A stretch of 64,000 nucleotides of DNA from Metallyticus violacea. Its lineage: Eukaryota; Arthropoda; Insecta; Mantodea; Metallyticidae. The position numbers and the translations under genes are program-made. Each line of letters starts with the position of its first letter. Position 1 is the first letter of the stretch. The notes beneath the pieces are model-generated. The model was not told where the DNA came from. It did no database searches and saw only the letters and a list, made by a program, of their open reading frames with translations. Where the stretch lies: contig CM060842.1 in assembly GCA_030762175.1 (NCBI GenBank), positions 66,899,001-66,963,000 of the forward strand. Direction: 5' to 3'. This document shows, piece after piece, positions 12,005-22,338 of this stretch.

Positions 12005-12269
12005 GCAGGAATTATAGTAAGAGCTGATAAAATACTTTTTTAATTTGGAAATTAAATTCTACTCAACAAAAACGTTACACACCTTGATGAGGGACATTCT
12101 TTATAAAATAAGAAACCAGCACATTAGTCTCACAGCAAAAACGCCTCTAATCTACACGATATAAAGAACCACGCCCATCTGATAAAAACTTTGCTTCAAG
12201 AAGCTTGCATTTCTTCTCTGAAAGATACCAAAAGAAGAGACCAGGAACGATAACGCTTGCCTAGCATAG

Positions 12270-12545
12270 GTGCTATATTTTGAGGCATCCTATAAACCGC
12301 AATTCGCGATGTGGCAATACGCGACGTTGCAGAGATGGATGAAACGCCTTCAACGATTAGCTCATACAATGAAAGCGATGCAGTCAGCAGCTGTGGAAAT
12401 TAAAGAGCTTGCTCATAATAATGCTACACTATTAAATGAAAATGGAGCTGTAAAGAAGCATTTAGATGCATGCGTTCATAGCCTAAAACGTAATGAAAAA
12501 CCGGTGCTACGCTTAGCAATCTTGCGAGAAATTAAACCTTACAAA
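12270..12545 (+). CDS. Candidate coding exon, unknown coiled-coil-like protein
   Basis: An open frame of 92 codons reads as ordinary protein with a heptad-friendly helix (MKAMQSAAVEIKELAHNNAT, then LNENGAVKKHLDACVHSLKR). It ends in phase at PYK|GTATGT, a good donor at 12545/12546. It begins without an ATG, as an internal exon would, with possible acceptor AGs at 12264, 12269 and 12283, none with a strong pyrimidine tract. Codon and amino-acid use differ from the AT-driven frames around it. I recognise no family. It may be an exon of a host gene, a pseudoexon or a piece of an unknown transposon. Confidence 0.35.
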
Positions 12546-12673
12546 GTATGTACTTCAAACTGTATCGTGCAATGCGACTATTAAAAACTTTTTGTATGGA
12601 ATTATACACAGTATTTATTGTTTGTCAATAAAATGACACCAGTAGCATATTTTTTTCACAAGTGATATCACAA

Positions 12674-13477
12674 GAGGGTCTGAGATTACCGATAAATTCA
12701 CGAACGCAGTGAGTTTATCTGGAAAGCTCAGATCCTCGAGTGATATTTATTAGGAATATTTCACAAATAAAATAAGAATTTAAATATAATTCCTCTAAAC
12801 TTGGCTTACAAAATTGTGATAAGTATATATTTGTACTTAACATTTTCAAGCAATCTCGCGACAGAAGAATGTCGATTGCCAATAATGTCAATAGAGAAGA
12901 GCAAAATACGGGTTTAAGCACAATTTCATGAATAGAATAACAATAAAAGTGATTATATTTTAAATTCGCGCACAGAATATTAACATTGCATAAAATGTTA
13001 TAATTTGAGAATATCTATTCTATTCAGAGACCGAAAGACTGAAATGGACAACAGTAGACTATTGCAATCGCTACCGTTCGATTTATCAACTAAGAGAAGA
13101 AAAAAACAAAATTCCAAAAAAAGCAAAAAAACAAAAAACAAACAAACAAACAAACAAAACAACTTTGTATTCTGTGGTTTGAAATTCCTAATGTTAAAGT
13201 CAATGTACACATTTGACGCATCACCAAAACGCTTTGAAGAACCCTCCATTTTACGTTATGATTGTCGAATGTATTCAAAGAATATAGTAGGTATAGAGGA
13301 GGTATAGAGTTGGCTACACTGTCCACAAGACAAATGCACGTTGTGTGATAAAACGGATTTGATACTTTTTTTCTCGATAATTTCACTCCGTAATTCGGCT
13401 GTGATTGGTCAAAATTCAAAAGTTTGTTTCGTTTCACTTGCCGATTTTAAGATGACGTCATACGGGTGAAATAATCA
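12674..13477 (+). repeat. Repeat H, copy H1 (hairpin-CRE repeat)
   Basis: About 0.8 kb, present three times in the window (also 29167-29990 reversed and 46161-46936). The left end is an interrupted palindrome: GAGGGTCTGAG (12674-12684) pairs with CTCAGATCCTC (12727-12737), with an inner pairing of GATAAATTCA and TGAGTTTATC around CGAACGCAG. The right end contains TGACGTCA (CRE) at 13453-13460 and GATTGGTC (inverted CCAAT). The best conserved core is GCAATCTCGCGACAGAAGAA and its neighbourhood (about 12849-12912). A simple (AAAC)n tract at 13130-13160 is private to this copy. No conserved reading frame. The family is unknown to me. Confidence 0.85.
13130..13160. repeat. (AAAC)n low-complexity tract inside H1
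   Basis: A-rich tetranucleotide expansion absent from H2 and H3; in those copies the same place holds a GA-rich stretch. Confidence 0.8.
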
Positions 13478-13811
13478 TAGTAACAATCATGTCATTAAAT
13501 TGTCTTCACTGCCAAAATGCTGTCAGCAATTGAATATTATGTTACGATAATATATGAGAACTCCCTGTAAACAGCAGACTATAACAGGGCTAACGTAAAA
13601 CAAAATACAACAAATAGTAGAATTTGAAAACATTGACTTGTTCTCAACACTAAACTTTATTAAATATCCTAAATATTTTTACTTTTTATCGAATTAATAA
13701 ATATGTCGTACTCCTTCTGATAAGTATGAAAGGTTTTCTCAGTATTAGTGACAATTCAACCCTTTCAGCTTGGGCTAAATTTCTTGCGTTAAATCTATCT
13801 TTATTAATAAT
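13478..13811. other. Unassigned sequence
   Basis: AT-rich, no feature supported. Confidence 0.5.
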
Positions 13812-14085
13812 AGAACGCCTTCATGGTCTAGAGGGAGCGTTAGAGTTTACTACTAATCCGGAGGTCCTGGGTTCGATTCCTCAGGTCCAGCTGCCTCGAA
13901 AAGGTTATTTTTCCTCGGAGATTTTCCTTAGCCTAAGAAGATGAATGCCAGATGGCTTTAAGGTGCCAAGGACTACATCATCTTTATTAATTCATTTCAT
14001 TCCATTCATTGCTATAGACTTACGCCTACAATCTACAGACGTCGCGAGAAGACCAGTGCAGTCAAAGCGACACATTAAACACATT
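13812..14085 (+). mobile_element. tRNA-derived SINE, family C
   Basis: A box TGGTCTAGAGGG (13824-13835) and B box GGTTCGATTCC (13870-13880) are spaced as in a tRNA head. The body follows with CGGAGATTTTCCTTAGCC and a tail ending near CAGACGTCGCGAGAAGACC and AAGCGACACATT. Pieces of the same family occur at 33838-33905 (head) and 34595-34775 (tail). The 3' end passes into A-rich simple sequence with AATAAAAATAAAA-like repeats. Confidence 0.75.
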
Positions 14086-14423
14086 AAAATAATAATAAAA
14101 ATAAAAAATGAAACAAAAAAGATTCATATGTGCAATAAAAAGGCATTTAAGAGTTATCAATAACATTAAAAATAAGAATAAAAATAAACTAAATAACAAT
14201 AATTCATAAGTGTAATAAAATAAGACATTGATTTAATAGCTATTCATAAGAAATTCGACATTAATATTAATCTTATTTAATTAATATACTTTTATAATAG
14301 CTTACGAAACTCGTTTATGGTGTTATACAATTATTGCATTCGTAAAAATTAAATGTAAACCATGCAATAAAAAATAATACTGTGCACTATTATAACATTT
14401 AATTTTGTAATACTCCATCCCAC
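14086..14423. other. A/T-rich simple sequence
   Basis: Mostly AATAA and AAATA variants that follow the family C SINE, probably an expanded retroposon tail; no gene. Confidence 0.6.
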
Positions 14424-14826
14424 CTACAATAATCTGCAGATCTCGGTAACAGGCACTGGTGAACGTAATCAATGAGTGTAATCTTAGTATGCTAATAACA
14501 GTGTTTATGTCATCTAGGTCAATAAGAACACCTAAGCAACTGGATAAATGAATCGAACCCGGGCCCGAACCAATCGCTCTTTTAAAATGCTGAACTATAG
14601 ATGTGGAACCATCCATCATGGGCGAAGCACAAACAATAGATCTTTGTACTGTACAACTGGGATGAGCAGCACCGAGCCAAGCTAGAGGCTTGCAACCTGC
14701 TTGCTTCATTTGTTGCAGTTCTTGCAACATAACGCCAGTGATCGGGCATACTATAACTAGGATTTGGCTCGACGTGCCCACCCCCGACCGTAGGTTCGAG
14801 TTTTCTGATATACTCTTCAAGCCCTT
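14424..14826 (-). CDS. Candidate host exon on the minus strand, unknown function
   Basis: Part of the longest credible frame in the window (open 14883 to 14323, 186 codons). The proposed exon encodes ILVIVCPITGVMLQELQQMK, WLGAAHPSCTVQRSIVCASP and GSIHLSSCLGVLIDLDDINT, all of normal protein composition and unlike the AT-driven frames nearby. A pyrimidine-rich run ending TTTGAG gives an acceptor before 14826; TAG|GTGGGA gives a donor after 14424. Beyond that donor the translation turns AT-biased, which fits exon-to-intron passage. No family is recognised and no neighbouring exon was identified in the window, so it could be a single exon of a gene with long introns or a retained fragment. Confidence 0.4.
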
Positions 14827-15317
14827 CTCAAACGAAAGAAGAATTTCAAAATAAGACGAAATGGACATGCTTAGAATGAACATTCAGTTGATGTTAGCCA
14901 ATTGGGATTGCAATTTTCGTTATCCGTATCCGAAAGATTATTTGCTAATTAAAACTGACTTACGTAGTATTTCCTTGGTCACCTACTATATCTTCCTATT
15001 GGTATGTAATATACATATTATATAAGATAATTTTCTAATCTATAAACGTACTTCCCATAGTATCTGGTCATAATCAACTTGCCCGTCTGAACAACACCTA
15101 TTTAAAATAAATTTAAACAAAAACATGGCAATTTATATATTAAAGAATGCGTTTAAAGTCAATGTTGATTACATTCACCTTTCACCCCTTCATCCCAGCC
15201 ATCTCACTTTGACCACCTGCGATGCCTCGGCAGTATAATCGGGTGTGAAAAATTAAAAACACGCACTTTGAAATTCAAACGGCACCTTTACCTTATGATA
15301 TATACAGTGGGAACAAT
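14827..15317. other. Unassigned sequence
   Basis: AT-rich, nothing supported. Confidence 0.5.
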
Positions 15318-15817
15318 GATGCTTTTCCCCGTGGCGCGGCGTTTTTCATGTGAGCGAGCCCCCAATCATTTGCAGGTGTCCGTGGAAAAGGTAACAAGCC
15401 TCCTCTTTTGACCTTGCTGACTACGCAGTCGTGGCGCAGCTGTTACCTGAATGTGTTGTGTTGTTTGTTTAGAAGTTCGACAGTATATAGTGTGTTATCC
15501 GTCGTGTGTTTAAAACGGCACGGCGTGTCTTTATGTACGATTTATATATGTTAACTCACTATGAAAGAATGATAGGACCATTTTTAGCACACAGTTGATT
15601 TTATTACTTATTTGCATACCATATTAACCCCCTTTTCAGAGAATTAACCGACAGGGAGTGTGATCATGCATTTTTTCAACAGGACTCTGTCACCGCTTAC
15701 GCTGCAAATATTCCATGAGAACAATTTACAATGTGTTTCCACAAGAGAGAGTTATTAGCAAGGATTTGTGACCCCCTCTGTTCCTCCGATTTAACAGTTG
15801 CGATTATTATCTCTGGG

Positions 15818-15856
<39 letters not shown>

Positions 15857-16162
15857 CCCAACCCGCAGAAGAACTCAAAGCTATTATTCGGCACGAAATT
15901 ACCCGGATTTCTTATAATGAACTATAGCGAGCGATGAATCATTTCCTAAAGAGATTTTAAACTGTGTGGAGAATGAAGGCGGGCAGTTTCAACACCTCAT
16001 TTGATAATTTGGTAATATGCCTCTTAAATTCGTTTGTGTATTGTTGTATGGTTGCTTTGTTTAATTGTTTTACCCTCCCGCTAATCACCGAGACTTGGCT
16101 AACCGACTTACGAGCAGCGCGCTCGCCCAAAGGCAAAACACTCGGGGGAAAACAAAACTGAT
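15318..16162 (+). mobile_element. Short DUF4817-type transposon, copy 1 of an internally deleted pair
   Basis: Homologous over its length to 39855-41012 (reversed). Ends are imperfect inverted repeats containing TTTTCATGTGAGCGAGC on the left and GCTCGCCCAAAGGCAAAAC on the right. It codes only for the first residues of the transposase (SLCTIYIC, matching the MYDxYV start of the DUF4817 helix-turn-helix) joined directly to the C-terminal DDE part. A poly-A run at 15826-15849 interrupts the coding remnant. Too short and too broken to be autonomous. Confidence 0.75.
15540..15988 (+). pseudogene. DDE transposase C-terminal remnant
   Basis: Across frames it reads LTDRECDHAFFQQDSVTAY (second catalytic Asp kept in FQQD), CDYYLWGKLK (third catalytic Asp kept) and EELKAIIRHEITRISYNEL, ending near GSFNT with the family's usual GxxFxHL tail. 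The order and spacing match arthropod Tc1/mariner-like transposases with a DUF4817 N-terminus. The first catalytic Asp and most of the DNA-binding domain are deleted; a poly-A insertion and stops break the frame. Confidence 0.75.
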
Positions 16163-17738
16163 TGCACTGTACCTTCTAAAGGGGATTTTCTATTGTCACT
16201 TTGTTTTCTATTATTGCCTGGCAACCTAAGCTGTTATTCTTTGAATTTGGACAAAAAGTGTACGAAAGCTATTGCATATTGAACGTAATAATTATATTTT
16301 GGAAATACACTGTTTCAAAATGGTGTTTACCCAACAAGAAAGAACAGAATGTGAGTTATTCAGAAATTACGAAAAAGGCGTATTACTGCAATATTACCTA
16401 AGTGTTTTTATCCTATGACTAACTGGCTTTCAAACTACAACAGCAACAATCCAGGATTCCATACAATTAAAAAAAATGCATCCGTTTTTAAAGTTAGGTA
16501 TCATAAGTAGGTAAGGCCTGAAAGTCTTCCAAGTGGATTATCAGTAATCCCACAGTAATTTATCCTTTCGATAATGTCCCATCTAAGGAAGTTTACACAT
16601 TATGCACGTTACCTGTCAGCTTATTTGCAAATAACAATTCGACATTTGTTAATGTATGTATTATAATTATTAATAAAGAATAATGAACTTGGCTGTTTTT
16701 TTATTTCACTTGGCCGTACGTTTTATGCATCAGCAGTCTCGACCACACATGAGCACACATTGCAGCACACGTGAAGAAAGTAAGCACACTCATTTCTTTG
16801 TGTAGCCTTCTCTATATTTTTGTAACACTGCTATCTTCTTGCTAGTGGATGAAATCTGAGAACTGGTTGGTATACTTCATTTTAGAGAACCATTTACTTA
16901 CAGACACTACACTTAATAGATAAACTTACCACACAAACAACTAACACCAGCAACTGAACGATTTCATCCGCTGCATAGTTGCCAGCTGGTGCACATTGAA
17001 GGAAGTGCGGATAACATTTTGTCTTTTTCTTTCTGGAAGAGTTTCTTTCTTTTTTCCTTTCTTTGCCGTAATAATTTTGATTTTACACGATAACAATAGT
17101 GTCAGTTCGGGAAATCAGTAATATCGGAATAGTTGTACATTTTGCTAATTTTTGTGCATGCCTGTAATATTCGTTTCGTCAATATCTGCGCTTCTTTCAG
17201 GCAAAGTTCGTAATCCTTTTATTTCTCCGGTGTGTCATTTGGTTTCTTCATCAAGGTTTTACATCATTTAAACATCTCATACACTTTTTGAACTTTGTGA
17301 ATGTAATGGATTTTATTCATAGTTTAATTGTTTCAATTAAGTTTTGTGATTATTTTATTTTCTGCGTCACTGTATGAAGCTACGCATTACAAATAATCAA
17401 AACCGGAATTTTGCAGTATTATTTTATTTATTACTATTTTTGTCTTTCCATATATTTCAATTTTGTTACTAGATATACTTAAATTGCAAACTTTTATAAT
17501 TTTATTTATACTAGTTTTGTAGATTTGTCTAATGAATCAGCAATTGCTAATAAATCATAGGCTAGCAGTATATAAAGATTAATACATCTAGTCACCAGTT
17601 AACTTTTCCAATTTCCTAAAGACCTTCTGAATTCAAAAGTTAAAAAACATGCGTGAAATTCGATGCCAATTTCTTAATTATCGATTATTTAACCCGTATA
17701 ATAAACCTTAACTAGCATTTAGTTTAGCCATATACATA
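16163..17738. other. Unassigned AT-rich sequence
   Basis: No supported feature. T-rich frames near 15960-16400 are chance. Confidence 0.5.
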
Positions 17739-17740
17739 TA

Positions 17741-19055
17741 CGAGGTGGTATCCAGAATATTCGGGACTTGTGCTGCCATTTGGTCAAAAACTTACTTGAG
17801 ACTAATGACCGCCGTCAGCCTCGAAGTAGTTCCCTTCCACACGTATACACCGGTTCTAACGATTCTACCATTTTCCAAGTGCATCTTGAAAGTCATGTTC
17901 TTTGAGGATGTTTGGCACAGACAACGTTTCTTAATGAATCCTCTCAATTGTGTGGAACCGACGTCTTATCAACTTGATTTTTAGTTTGGGGAATAGAGCG
18001 AAGTCGCAGGGTGCCAAATCAGGCGAGTACGGTGGGTGGGGGCAACCATCATGTTTTTCGTCAAAAACCTCCTGGTGAACAAGGAATTGTTACAGGGCGC
18101 ATTATCGTGATGCAACAGCCAGTTCTCTTGACGCCAAAGTTCGAGCGTCGTCTCCGCACATGTTCACGGAGCTGTCGCAAAACGTCACGGTAGTACGTGG
18201 AATTCACTGCTTGATTTGGTGGGATGAATTCTTTGTGCACAATCCCCTTGGTATCAAAGAAAGCTAGGAACATGCTCTTGACTTTGCTCTTCACTTATCT
18301 CGCTTTTTTTTGGTCTGGGTGAGTTCGGGCTCTTCCACTGGGAGGATTGTTGTTTTGTCCCAGGGTCATAAGCGTACATCCGGCTCTCGTCGCCGGTGAT
18401 GACCCTGGACAAGAAGGTTGGGTCATTGGATACGGCCTGACGAAGCTCCGAACAAACTTCAACACGCTACACCTTTTGATCAACAGTTAGAATCCTTGGC
18501 ACAAATTTTGCGGCGACACGATGCATGCCCAATTCAATAGTTAAAATTCGTTGGCATGTGCCATAACCAATTCCCACTTCGTGAGCAAGGTCTTCAATGG
18601 TTCGACGTCGATCCTCACGAACGAGCTGTTGAACTTTGGTAACAATGTCAGGCGTTGTGCAGTTGACGGACCTTCGGTGTGTGCATCGTCTTCAATAGCT
18701 GTATGGCCGGCCCTGAACCGAGCATGTCACTGAAACACACCTACTTGCTACGGTTCATGCTTTGTCCCCCAAATACTTTTTGAATCATTGCGAGGGTCTC
18801 CATAGCATTTTTCCCGAGATTTGCACAGAATTTGATGCACACTCTGTTCTAATCTTGGATTCGTCGTAAAATCGCCACACACTACACACAGAGCATCATA
18901 AAAAGTGCTATAGAATCTCAACACACATACCCAGCTGCATGAAACTTACACTCACTAATCAGATGTGCTAGTGTTGCCACCTAGCGTTACAAAACTCTAC
19001 TGCAACTACTGTCGAGATGGCAGCACCAGTCCCGAATATTGTGGATACCACCTCG
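17741..19055 (-). mobile_element. Best-preserved mariner element in the window
   Basis: Terminal inverted repeats are nearly perfect: CGAGGTGGTATCCAGAATAT at 17741 against CGAGGTGGTATCCACAATAT read from 19055, extending through TTCGGGACT. TA is duplicated on both sides (17739-17740 and 19056-19057). The length of 1315 bp is typical. Coding is on the minus strand with N-terminal HTH sequence and all three catalytic motifs still readable, though in shifted frames. Low terminal divergence suggests relatively recent insertion. Confidence 0.95.
17950..18650 (-). pseudogene. Mariner transposase with frameshifts, DDD triad readable
   Basis: From the HTH side: RRRTIEDLAHEVGIGYGTCQ, MHRVAAKFVPRILTVDQK, then VITGDESRMYAYDPG with the first Asp, KSMFLAFFDTKGIVHKEF, LLHHDNAPCNN with the second Asp, and YSPDLAPCDFALFPKLK with the third Asp. 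At least two frameshifts and an in-frame stop (after DQKV) separate these blocks. Known role: binds its terminal repeats and moves the element to TA sites. The intact triad shows decay is by indels rather than by loss of catalytic residues. Confidence 0.9.
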
Positions 19056-19089
19056 TATGCTTTGAGTTGTTCTTATCAGATGTTGGTGC

Positions 19090-19262
19090 TGGAGAGGTAC
19101 CCTAAATACAGGCCTGGAACGTATCCTTCCTTAAAAATCCTTTCCCAAAATATCATTTCAGTCTCGTAGTCATGTATCATCAATGCACATCGCCTATGGT
19201 GTCTCGTAGCCATGTATCGTCAGTGCACATCGCCTGTGGTGTCTCGTAGTAAAAACTATTTA
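19090..19262 (+). mobile_element. 5'-truncated family B SINE with duplicated tail
   Basis: It lacks the tRNA-like head and starts in the body at about GGTACCCTAAATACAGGCC, then GGAACGTATCCTTCCTTAAA. The tail segment (ATGTATCATCAATGCACATC followed by GCCTATGGTGTCTCGTAG) is repeated in tandem once with a few changes. It sits 34 bases beyond the mariner end. Confidence 0.75.
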
Positions 19263-19964
19263 AAAAAATCAGATATAGGTATAATTTATTTAAGGCATTG
19301 ACACTAAAGATTATTATGAGCAAAGGGTAAATCTCTAGGAATAACGTTTTGGGATATCTGTTTTGAAATAGGCTAGTTATAGATATGCAATATGCTTATT
19401 TCAATGCCAAATTCTTATTCTTAAATGGTCATCCGTTTGTGTTGCACACAACTATATATAAAGATTAGTGGTGTTATATTCACGAACACAAATGGGCCAG
19501 TGGACACAACGTCCCATAAAGGAAGATGGTGCTTCGTATCTCCGCCATGTTTACTGTTCCCATTATAGAGAACCGTTAAGACTAGTGCTTTAAATATTAA
19601 TTAACACTTTTTTTTATAATTTCCATTTTTGGCATCTTTTTTAGAAGAATACTATAACTTGCGTTAATAATGAAACTAGAAAGTTACGTATATATGGAAC
19701 AAATAAACACGTATTCTCTGCAATTAATTTTTTGAAAGAATACGGGCATTAAGACAAAAAAAATGTTATTGAAAAAATCAGTTTAAAGTACTCACAGCTT
19801 TTTTAAAATATGCTTACTCCGTACTTTTACAGAATTAAAAATGTATACAGTCTCTTTGTTCCAAAACAAGTATGATCTGATATTTTTTCCAATTTCTAGT
19901 TTCATTATCTGGCAAGGTCATTCACAGCACTTCTCTCTCTCTCTCAAAAAAAAAAAAAAAAAAA
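19263..19964. other. Unassigned AT-rich sequence
   Basis: Nothing supported except a short CT run and poly-A tract at 19931-19964 that lead into the tandem duplication. Confidence 0.5.
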
Positions 19965-20062
19965 ACCACCAAATATGACTATTTAAAAAACGTGTAAATA
20001 TAATATATATTAAGGTATTAGTTTGAAAAATGCAGATTTGTTGGAAAATAATGCAAGTTTTT

Positions 20063-20102
<40 letters not shown>

Positions 20103-20340
20103 TATAAATGGTCCTCTAGAAAAGGAACATTGAAAATGACAAATTTAACATGGCATAATTAGAAGGTATCTTCTCCGTTTAATGCCCAATGTTTGGAATG
20201 TAAATAGAACATTACACATAAAAAAATAAATAAATAAAAAAACCCACCAAATATGACTATTTGAAAAATGTGTAAATATAATATATATTAAGGTATTAGT
20301 TTGAAAAATGTAGATTTGTTGGAAAATAATGCAAGTTTTT

Positions 20341-20395
<55 letters not shown>

Positions 20396-20505
20396 CTATA
20401 AATGGTCCTCTAGAAAAGAAACATTGAAAATGACAAATTTAGAAGGTATCTTCTCCGTTTAATGCCCAATGTTTGGAATGTAACTAGAACATTACACATA
20501 AAAAA
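19965..20505. repeat. Tandem duplication, about 277-bp period, each unit with a GA microsatellite
   Basis: Unit 1 (19965-20220) and unit 2 (20242-20505) are nearly identical, starting CCACCAAATATGACTATTT and ending GAACATTACACATAAAAA. Each holds a (GA)n tract (20066-20100 and 20344-20394) followed by ACTATAAATGGTCCTCTAG. Unit 2 lacks a 14-bp block around CATGGCATAATT and has a longer GA tract. No coding capacity. Confidence 0.95.
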
Positions 20506-21306
20506 AAATTTAAAAAAAAAACTTAAATTAATTCACGTCTTTGGGAAACTCGGTTTACCGTAAAATGTTCGCGGCAACTGTTGGGGAAAAATTTCGATGC
20601 TAAAGAGTCACTTGTTACAGATATATCATGCAGGTACGTTTGTTTCAAATTATTTATTACTCGTACTAACATAAAATGCACACAATCCGAACACCTATTT
20701 ACCCCGCCTCCTTTTTCAAAGAAAAGAAGGTAAGCTGTGAATCCGTAAATGATCAAAGAATGTTTATAATTCTCCGTTTCTTTGGAGAGCAAAAGGGAGT
20801 TTCACGTTTCGTCGCATAAATATAAACGCACAGATTATATAAATATATATAAAGAATCTACCATGTTGAAAAATAAAAAATATAAATATACCGGATGTTT
20901 AAAAAGTGATGGACAATACTTTGAAGAAGAGAAGTATAAACGAAAAGAAGCAAAATGTTCCAGTAAACGACGAAGTTACTATTTTCTAGATAATATATAC
21001 TTTCTGTTAAGACTTGCCGTTGACTTTGAGAACACAAATGTTGAAGAAACTGCGAGGATAAGTTTATTAATCATAAGAAAGTGACATTTTAGATTTTGGA
21101 TTCAGCACCACAGAAAGTTAATTGAACATAAGACAGTTTTAGATTTTCGCAGGTACTGTACTATAGTAACCTATGCCTGCGAGGCTCCATGCACTGACAG
21201 AGGGGAAAGAGGAGAAATGAACATTCGCAACAAACAAATCCTTAGTGGACCACAACTTAGTCTAACAGTTGAATTGATCGGATCAGGTGGATCCCCTGTA
21301 GTAATA
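20506..21306. other. Unassigned sequence with a possible transposon end
   Basis: TATACCGGATGTTTAAAAAG at 20888-20907 resembles the terminal sequence of several arthropod cut-and-paste elements, but no matching inverted end or transposase was found. A 100-codon lysine-rich frame (20782-21084) is not convincing. Confidence 0.35.
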
Positions 21307-21583
21307 TGTTTGATTGATTTGTTTTATTTAACATCTCAGGTCATTAGCGTCCCATTCAAATCAGGGCGTTAAACGGCCGACATATTTTGCTCAGAGGCCT
21401 TTTCTTTCAGGCTTGAGGTTCTTTATCGTTCCGTAAATATACCCACGGCTTTATTTCCCTTCCGAAGGAAGCCATACTTAGGATTTTTACTCCCGAAAAA
21501 ATCCATCGATCCTGGCCGGGATCGAACCTCCGATCTTGGATTTAGGAGGAAAGTATGGTTACCACTACACTACCAGAACCGAC
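21307..21583 (-). mobile_element. tRNA-derived SINE, family A
   Basis: Reverse complement of the family A consensus with tail at the left and tRNA-like head at the right (B box at about 21518-21531, one mismatch: GGATCGAACC). Flanked by GTAGTAATA at 21298-21306 and 21584-21592, a perfect 9-bp target-site duplication. Confidence 0.95.
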
Positions 21584-21592
21584 GTAGTAATA

Positions 21593-22328
21593 GAAGTCGT
21601 ATATTTCGTAAACAACAAATTTTATACGTACATAAAACAAAGTCCAGAAGGTTCATAATGTAAATTTTGTGCAAGAGTGCCACTGTCTTCCACTAAAAGA
21701 TTTGAAGTTTTACGCTTGGTGTGTTCTTGCATTATGCAAAATATGCTTCAATTTCTTCACACTGCATTTCCAGTGTCTATAATACATGATGGGAATACGC
21801 AATAATTGGTGAAGAAATAAAATCTAATGTTTTATACGAAATTTAGTTAATTTTTGTAATAGGTCGCACAGATTTTTAGGTTGATAGTAATCTCTTATAT
21901 ATTTCTTATTAAGAGAGCATTTTAACCAAGTGCATTAAACAGACAGTGAATAAACACTGCATCTTTCTAGGGGAGAGAAAGTAAAAAAATAACCTTCGAA
22001 TTGACGGGGGAATCACTTGTTCAAACTTTTCCTCTAGGTCACATAAAAATGCACACTTTTGTCTGCAGTCAAAATTTTACGCAAAAATAAGATTGTTCCA
22101 TAACTAGTTATGCATGAACGGTGATAAGATATAATAATTATAGGTAATTATTTTTAAGGATAAAGCATACAGTACTAAAGACCAGTATCTCCAGAACTCC
22201 ATGCTGTTTATACTGATTTCATTATTCATCGAGAGTACGGGCTATCAAGAGACCCAAAAATTAGACTCTTAGGACATGCTGGTCAGTATGACATTTATTA
22301 GCAGCCTAGGAAATCACTTAGGTGCAGC
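21593..22328. other. Unassigned AT-rich sequence
   Basis: Nothing supported. Confidence 0.5.
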
Positions 22329-22338
22329 ATCATGACGT

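Noticed and set aside
12674..13477. Helitron identity for repeat H
   Set aside because: The hairpin is far larger than the short 3' Helitron hairpin, and no CTRR end or TC start was found.
12674..13477. Protein-coding gene in repeat H
   Set aside because: Frames open in one copy are closed in the others; conservation does not follow codons.
19965..20505. LTR retrotransposon with two LTRs
   Set aside because: The units are adjacent with no internal region, no TG...CA ends and no primer-binding site.
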